Source: JBCCFC01 sp965213595 (lineage in GTDB: Bacteria > Chloroflexota > Anaerolineae > Caldilineales > Caldilineaceae). Taken from it: a DNA stretch of 64,000 nucleotides. The stretch spans positions 2,108,001-2,172,000 of the forward strand of contig CBDBZO010000006.1 of the NCBI GenBank assembly GCA_965213595.1, given 5' to 3'. Each line of letters starts with the position of its first letter. Within the stretch, counting starts at the first letter, position 1. The notes beneath the pieces are model-generated. The model was not told where the DNA came from. It saw only the letters and a program-made list of their open reading frames with translations, and did not search any database. This document shows, in pieces, positions 61,197-64,000 of this stretch. A program made the translations under genes and the position numbers.

Positions 61197-61865
61197 ATGA
61201 ACAGCGATCCGACAGCCGGCCTGTATGATTTCGTCGGCATCGGCGAACTGGCCGAAACGGTGACGCAGCTGCTGGCGCTCAGCCTGCAGCAGCGGGGGCA
61301 GCGCGCGGGCAACGCGGCGGCGATCAAGCACTACCTGCTTCAGCAGGCGCGCGATCACCTGAGCAGCGTGCGTGAAGGCTTTGTGCTTAGCCTGCGCACC
61401 TCGCAGATCGACGACCCGCGCGAGCTGCGCTACCTGCTGGACCGCGTGCTGCTGGACTGGTCGCAGCTGAGCGAGGAGCTGGGCACGGCGGACAGCGCGG
61501 ACTCGGCGGATGGCAAAATCGAGCAGCTGCGCACGCAAATGCTGGCCTTTAGCATGGCCGCCGTCGCCATCGGCCACCTGCCGCGCCTGCCCGCGGACGA
61601 AGTCACCTTTCCACGCAGCTACGGTAAGCCGCCCACCTACGCCGACATCCCCGTGCCGCGCACGCCTGCCGAAATGTTGAGCCGCATCGACGAAGTGCAG
61701 ACGACGCTGTGGCAGATGATGGGGCAGGAGCTGCCCGACCTGGTCGACCACCACTACGGCTCCGTGCGCCGCACCTACGGCTTCTTCGAGAGCAGCGCCC
61801 GCCTCACCCGCCGCCAAGCCATCCGCTTTGGCATCAAAAAACCGCCATCCGACGTATGCTGGTAG
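61197..61865 (+). CDS. Conserved hypothetical protein
   Basis: A 222-residue soluble, largely helical protein (ELAETVTQLLALSLQQRGQR, DPRELRYLLDRVLLDWSQLS). GGAGGG lies 6 bases before ATG 61197. A short GTADSADSADGK stretch near residue 100 looks inserted and matches low-complexity in the nuclease gene. I do not recognise the family. It is 63 bases upstream of the subtilisin gene. Confidence 0.65.
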   Translation: MNSDPTAGLYDFVGIGELAETVTQLLALSLQQRGQRAGNAAAIKHYLLQQARDHLSSVREGFVLSLRTSQIDDPRELRYLLDRVLLDWSQLSEELGTADSADSADGKIEQLRTQMLAFSMAAVAIGHLPRLPADEVTFPRSYGKPPTYADIPVPRTPAEMLSRIDEVQTTLWQMMGQELPDLVDHHYGSVRRTYGFFESSARLTRRQAIRFGIKKPPSDVCW

Positions 61866-61928
61866 CGGCCAGCCTGTGGTACAATTCTCCAAGTTTGCTC
61901 GATTTTGAAGAAACCACAGGAATCCAAT

Positions 61929-64000
61929 ATGTCGCCACGCAAAAACCGGCTCTCGGTTTTGTCGGTCGGCGCGCTCTGCATCGCTCTCCTGCTGCTGGCC
62001 CTGCCCGCCCAGCCCGTCACCACCGCCCGCGCCCAGACGCCACCCGCCCCGTCGAATACCCAGCCGACGACTGCCCAAACGGTTGTCATCGAACTCACCG
62101 CTCCCTCCCTCGCTGACACCTACGCCGCGCTGACGGCCTCGCCCGTGCAGGCTGCCTCGGCGGAGGTGATCGCCGCGGCTACGCAGGCCCAGCTCGCCCA
62201 AGTCGACGCGGCCCAGCTTGATCTGCTCGATGCGCTGGCCGACTACGACGCCGAAATTATCTACCGCGCGCAGCGGGCCTACAACGGCATTGCCGTGCGC
62301 GTGCCCGCCGATCAGGTTGACGCGCTGGCCGCGCTGCCGGGCGTGAAGGGCGTGCACCCGCTGGTCGCCAAGCGGCCGTCGCACGATCTCAGCGTCCCCT
62401 TTACTGGCGCGCCCGCGCTGTGGCAGGGCGCGGGTGACTTGCTCCCCGCGGGGGTAACGGGCGAAGGCATCACCATTGCCATCGTCGACACCGGCGTCGA
62501 CTACCTGCACGCCGACTTTGGCGGCCCCGCCACCGGCTACGACGCCAACGACCCCACCCGCGTCGACGACGCCGTGCCCTGGCCCACGGCCAAAGTCATC
62601 GGCGGCTACGATTTCACAGGTGATGATTACAACGCCGACTACGACGCCTTTGACCCCGACCCGGCGCGCAACGGCTATCAGCCCATTCCCCAGCCCGACG
62701 CCGACCCCTTTGACTGCTACCGCCACGGCACACACGTTGCGGGCACGGCGGCGGGGATGGGCGTGACGCAGGCGGGCGCGAGCTATCGCGGCGGCTACGG
62801 CCAGCCGCTCGACCCCAGCCAATTTCGCATCGCCCCCGGCGTTGCGCCCGAGGCCAAAATCTACGCGCTCAAAGTCTTTGGCTGCACGGGCAGCAGCGAA
62901 GTCGTCGACCTCGGCATCGAGTGGGCGCTCGACCCCAACGGCGACGGCGATCTCGCCGACCGTGCCGACGTGATTAACCTCTCGCTCGGCTCCAACTACG
63001 GCACGGCGAACGACTCGACCGCCTTGGCCGCCCAGAACGCGCTCAACGCCGGCGCCATCGTCGTCGCCTCCGCGGGCAACGCGGGCGACGTGACCTTTGT
63101 CACCGGCACGCCCGGCGTGGTCGACGGCGTGATCAGCGTGGCGGCGATGGTGGACAACCCCGTGGCGCGCGGCCTCTTTCCCGGCACGGGCAGCAGCTTT
63201 GAGACGCTGGCGACCTTCTCCAGCAGCGGCCCCCGGCGCGGCGACGGGCGGCTCAAGCCGGACGTTGCCGCACCCGGCTTCCGCATCACCTCCGCGGGCC
63301 ACGGCACGGGCAACGGATCGCTGACGATTTCGGGAACCTCCATGGCCGCGCCGCACGTGGCGGGCGCGGCGGCTCTGCTGCGCCAGCTCTACCCCACGTG
63401 GACGACAGCCGAAATCAAGGCGCTGCTGATGAACAGCGCTCGCCCCGAAATCCGCGCGAGCTTTGACGCGGACGCCGAGCTGCAAACGCCGACGCGTGCG
63501 GGCGCGGGCACGATCGACCTGGTCAACGCCGTGCGCACGACAGTGCTGCTCTTTGACGAAGAGCGACCGGCGGCGGTCAGCCTTTCGTTTGGCGCTCCCG
63601 CCGTCGGCGACACCCTCGTCGCCACCCGCAGCGTGCGCGTGGTGGACAAGCGGCCCGCGTCCGCCCAAACCGATGCGCTCGACTACCAGATTGAGTTCCA
63701 GGAGGCGGTTGCCGCGCCCGGCGTCGAAATCAGCCTGCCCGAGCCGCTGCTCAGCGTGCCCCCCGGCGGCGACGCCACCTTCGACGTGACCCTGCGCGTG
63801 GACGGCGCGGCCCTCGCCAGCGCGCCCGGTGTCCTGCTCGACGAGGCGACCGGCATTCCGCGCTACCGCCTGCCCGAAGCCGCGGGCTTCCTGCGCCTGC
63901 GCCCCCTGCTCCCGCCGAATGCGCCGACAGCGGACGAGCCCGTGCCCGTGCTGCCCGTCCACGCCGCGCCGCGCCCCGTCTCCACCCTGCGCGCCACGAC
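61929..64000 (+). CDS. Secreted subtilisin-family (S8) serine protease, 3' end outside window
   Basis: Open from ATG 61929 to the window edge (690 codons). Signal peptide of about 35 residues (LSVLSVGALCIALLLLALPA, then AQA-like). An inhibitor I9-like prodomain (YRAQRAYNGIAVRVPADQVD, ALPGVKGVHPL) precedes the S8 core: catalytic D187 (IAIVDTGVD), H266 (HGTHVAGTAAG) and S471 (ISGTSMAAPHVAGAAALLRQ). A PA-like or insert region lies between H and S. After about residue 520 a beta-rich Fn3-like region begins. Long C-terminal extension expected; extracellular protein breakdown. Confidence 0.93.
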   Translation, partial: MSPRKNRLSVLSVGALCIALLLLALPAQPVTTARAQTPPAPSNTQPTTAQTVVIELTAPSLADTYAALTASPVQAASAEVIAAATQAQLAQVDAAQLDLLDALADYDAEIIYRAQRAYNGIAVRVPADQVDALAALPGVKGVHPLVAKRPSHDLSVPFTGAPALWQGAGDLLPAGVTGEGITIAIVDTGVDYLHADFGGPATGYDANDPTRVDDAVPWPTAKVIGGYDFTGDDYNADYDAFDPDPARNGYQPIPQPDADPFDCYRHGTHVAGTAAGMGVTQAGASYRGGYGQPLDPSQFRIAPGVAPEAKIYALKVFGCTGSSEVVDLGIEWALDPNGDGDLADRADVINLSLGSNYGTANDSTALAAQNALNAGAIVVASAGNAGDVTFVTGTPGVVDGVISVAAMVDNPVARGLFPGTGSSFETLATFSSSGPRRGDGRLKPDVAAPGFRITSAGHGTGNGSLTISGTSMAAPHVAGAAALLRQLYPTWTTAEIKALLMNSARPEIRASFDADAELQTPTRAGAGTIDLVNAVRTTVLLFDEERPAAVSLSFGAPAVGDTLVATRSVRVVDKRPASAQTDALDYQIEFQEAVAAPGVEISLPEPLLSVPPGGDATFDVTLRVDGAALASAPGVLLDEATGIPRYRLPEAAGFLRLRPLLPPNAPTADEPVPVLPVHAAPRPVSTLRAT

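Noticed and set aside
61185..63962. A 925-codon minus-strand frame
   Set aside because: Antisense of the subtilisin and the gene before it; composition is repetitive Gly/Val/Arg with no domain.

Overview
The window is GC-rich chromosomal DNA from a heterotrophic bacterium, most likely a Chloroflexota member of the Caldilineae/Anaerolineae type. This is inferred from gene style (several sugar ABC importers whose binding proteins start with an RR-containing signal plus lipobox, GPH transporter, carotenoid oxygenase, small DUF/toxin-antitoxin genes) and from abundant long intergenic palindromes; no rRNA or tRNA gene is present to confirm it. No CRISPR array or complete insertion sequence was seen.

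Layout. 1-1563: 3'-truncated membrane protein with a PP2C-like part. 1928-5922: ABC-2 drug-efflux type system (two permeases, one ATPase, minus strand). 6093-6731: IMPACT/YigZ protein. 7171-11308: heterodimeric multidrug ABC exporter (TM287/288, BmrCD type) preceded by a 15-codon leader ORF and an intrinsic terminator, which looks like ribosome-mediated attenuation. 11648-20038: two carbohydrate importers, a CUT1 system (two permeases, binding protein, TIM-barrel isomerase) and a xylose/ribose-type CUT2 system (binding protein, ATPase, permease). 20046-21643: VapBC-like pair and a DUF4145 gene of lower GC. 21703-25527: Zn dehydrogenase, YbaK-type deacylase, cytochrome P450 and a wrecked dehydrogenase split by a small mobile element. 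25559-32096: LacI regulator with a perfect operator, then a CUT1 importer and a glycoside-hydrolase-like enzyme, a sugar regulon. 32127-37794: minus-strand island of small antitoxin-like genes ending in a low-GC NACHT-HEAT STAND NTPase with a small partner gene, a probable defence locus. 37843-51653: metabolic genes (penicillin acylase, HpcH aldolase, epimerase, DUF1499, SDR, carotenoid oxygenase, enoyl reductase-like, lipoprotein, GPH transporter, RNA methyltransferase). 52256-55431: a two-gene unit of caspase-fold proteases (CHAT plus C25-like). 56207-61865: endonuclease III, phosphoribosyltransferase, secreted EEP nuclease, GxxExxY protein, unknown protein. 61929-end: secreted subtilisin, truncated by the window.

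Repeats. At least seven copies of a 0.1-0.3 kb terminal-inverted-repeat element (ends AGGCTATTCC-like) are scattered; one sits inside a dehydrogenase gene, one abuts the P450 start codon, and one is nested in another. A separate set of long intergenic hairpins, each with its own sequence, lies at gene borders, and one directly follows each of the three sugar-binding-protein genes. Single-base frameshifts are apparent in three genes (near 15110, 18512 and 20930); they may be sequencing errors or real decay.

The most promising candidates for undescribed biology are the CHAT/C25 protease pair, the STAND NTPase with its small partner, and the leader-peptide attenuator of the multidrug exporter.
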